Source of the DNA: Paracoccaceae bacterium
GTDB taxonomy: Bacteria; Pseudomonadota; Alphaproteobacteria; Rhodobacterales; Rhodobacteraceae
Length of the DNA: 5,599 nt
Assembly (NCBI GenBank): GCA_003250135.1
Contig: QKHF01000062.1
Location: 1 to 5,599 of the forward strand
Direction of reading: 5' to 3'
A model generated the notes under the pieces. That model had not been told where the DNA came from and searched no databases. It saw only the letters and a program-made list of their open reading frames with translations. Position 1 is the first letter of the stretch; the number at the start of each line of letters is the position of its first letter. The position numbers and the translations under genes were made by a program. This document shows positions 4,420 through 5,599 of the stretch, in pieces.

Positions 4420-5599
4420 ATGACCAGAAAAGCGCCGTTCGAAGAAGTCGACATTCTCGTCGCCGGGGGCGGAGTCGCCGGGCTCGCCGCCACCGCCCTG
4501 TTCGCGACCGAACGGTTCCGCACGATCTGCGTCGACGCCTCTCCGCCGCCGCCGACTGACGCGCGCCAGCAAGGCGCCGATCTGCGCACCACGGCCTTTC
4601 TGCAACCCTCCATCGAGACGTTGAAGCGCGCCGGCGCCTGGGCCGGAGTCGCCGAGCAGGCGGCCGATCTGCGCATCATGCGTCTGATCGACGCGGGCGG
4701 CCCCGAACCGGTCGCCAGAGAGACCGCTGATTTCGACTCGTCCGAGGTCCAGAACGCGCCTTTCGGCGCCAACGCGCCCAACACCGCCATACGCCAGGCG
4801 TTGATGAACCGCATCGCCGAGCTGACATCGGCTGAGTTGCGCGCGCCGGCGGGCGTGACGCGTCTGACGGCGAGAGACGACGGCGTCATCGTCGCCCTCG
4901 CTGATGGCGCCATGGTGCGCGCGAAACTGGTCATTGGCGCCGACGGCCGCGATTCTGCCATTCGCCGCATGTCCGGCGTCGAGGCGAAGCGCTGGGGCTA
5001 CGGGCAGAAGGGCCTTGTCTTCGCCGTGCGCCATCCCCGCCCGCATCAGGGCGTGTCGACCGAGATTCATCGCACCGGCGGCCCGTTCACCCTAGTCCCG
5101 ATGCCGGATGACGGCGACGGCCCGCGCTCCAGCGTGGTCTGGATGACCCCGGGCCCCCGCGCCCTGCGCTTGATGGAGTTGGACGAGACCGCTTTCGCGG
5201 AAGAGGCGACAGCCGCCAGCCTCGGCGTTCTCGGCCCGTTGACGCTCGCCTCGCGCCGCGCCGTCTGGCCGATCATCAGCCAGATCGCGGAGCGGCTGGA
5301 CGCCCCGCGCGTCGCACTGATCGCCGAGGCGGCCCATGTCGTCCCGCCCATCGGCGCGCAGGGGCTGAACATGTCGCTGAAGGATATCGATACGTTGGCG
5401 ACCCTCTGCGTCGAGGCCCGCGCGAAAGGCGACGATATCGGCGCGCCGGCCCTGCTCGCCCGCTATCACCGCGCGCGCTGGCCTGACACCGCCGCCCATG
5501 TCGCGGGCATCGATGCGCTCAACCGCGCAGCGATGGCCGAGAACCAGTCCCTGCGGGATCTCCGCCGCGCCGGGCTGAAGACGATCCACGACGTCAAAC
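4420..5599 (+). CDS. UbiH/UbiF/COQ6-family FAD-dependent hydroxylase, 3' end cut by the window
   Basis: The family hydroxylates the aromatic ring of ubiquinone precursors using FAD, NAD(P)H and O2, at the inner face of the membrane. 393 residues are visible, close to the family's usual 400, so only a short C-terminal tail is missing. The N-terminal Rossmann motif GGGVAG is at 16-21. DLRTTA (54-59) and NTAIRQALMNR (121-131) are conserved blocks, GADGRDS is at 173-179, and the signature AAHVVPPIGAQGLNMSL is at about 304-320. The usual GD before AAH reads AE (302-303), a conservative change at the FAD-ribityl site that I recall as common in alphaproteobacterial homologues. The ATG follows AGAGG (4405-4409) by 10 bases. 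It lies 69 bp after the HAD gene with no strong terminator in between, so it probably belongs to the msrB operon. Which ring position it acts on (UbiH, UbiF, UbiL or UbiM type) cannot be told from sequence alone, so no symbol is given. Confidence 0.88.
   Translation, partial: MTRKAPFEEVDILVAGGGVAGLAATALFATERFRTICVDASPPPPTDARQQGADLRTTAFLQPSIETLKRAGAWAGVAEQAADLRIMRLIDAGGPEPVARETADFDSSEVQNAPFGANAPNTAIRQALMNRIAELTSAELRAPAGVTRLTARDDGVIVALADGAMVRAKLVIGADGRDSAIRRMSGVEAKRWGYGQKGLVFAVRHPRPHQGVSTEIHRTGGPFTLVPMPDDGDGPRSSVVWMTPGPRALRLMELDETAFAEEATAASLGVLGPLTLASRRAVWPIISQIAERLDAPRVALIAEAAHVVPPIGAQGLNMSLKDIDTLATLCVEARAKGDDIGAPALLARYHRARWPDTAAHVAGIDALNRAAMAENQSLRDLRRAGLKTIHDVK

Noticed and set aside
4104..5589. 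Long minus-strand open frames opposite the HAD and UbiH-like genes
   Set aside because: They overlap clearly recognisable plus-strand genes, show low-complexity Arg/Gly/Ala composition and match no family; long antisense frames are expected at this GC content.

Overview
The window reads as a GC-rich alphaproteobacterial chromosome, most like Rhodobacterales or Rhizobiales at the level of remembered protein motifs; genus and family cannot be fixed from the sequence alone. Gene density is high, start codons are ATG and GTG, every gene looks intact, and there is no tRNA, rRNA, CRISPR array, insertion sequence or phage signature.

Layout. Positions 1-1326 (+) hold the C-terminal three quarters of a gamma-glutamyltransferase whose start lies left of the window. 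It meets, tail to tail with only 2 bp between stop codons, an alpha/beta hydrolase of the HSL/GDXG lipase-esterase type (1329-2309, -). The hydrolase is the second gene of a minus-strand unit led by an OlsB-type N-acyltransferase of ornithine-lipid synthesis (2352-3113, -). A small GC hairpin followed by TAATTTT sits between these two genes and may attenuate transcription. A 122-bp divergent promoter region (3114-3235) separates olsB from a plus-strand unit: methionine-(R)-sulfoxide reductase msrB (3236-3646), a HAD-family phosphatase resembling SDT1-type pyrimidine 5'-nucleotidases (3643-4350, GTG start overlapping the msrB stop as GTGA), and a UbiH-family FAD monooxygenase of ubiquinone synthesis (4420 to the right edge, missing only its extreme C-terminus).

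How they fit together. The genes are mostly housekeeping or stress-linked: membrane lipid substitution (olsB), repair of oxidised methionine (msrB), nucleotide or phosphate salvage (HAD), the respiratory quinone (UbiH-like) and glutathione turnover (ggt). No novel multi-gene system is evident. The most informative part is the divergent region. Reading toward olsB it has three GTC-core half-sites at 10-11 bp spacing, ending 10 bp before a TATTTA -10 box, which is the architecture of a Pho box. A 15-bp perfect-arm palindrome covers the expected transcription start. This suggests phosphate-responsive control of ornithine-lipid synthesis, possibly with a second regulator. That is inference from pattern, not proof.
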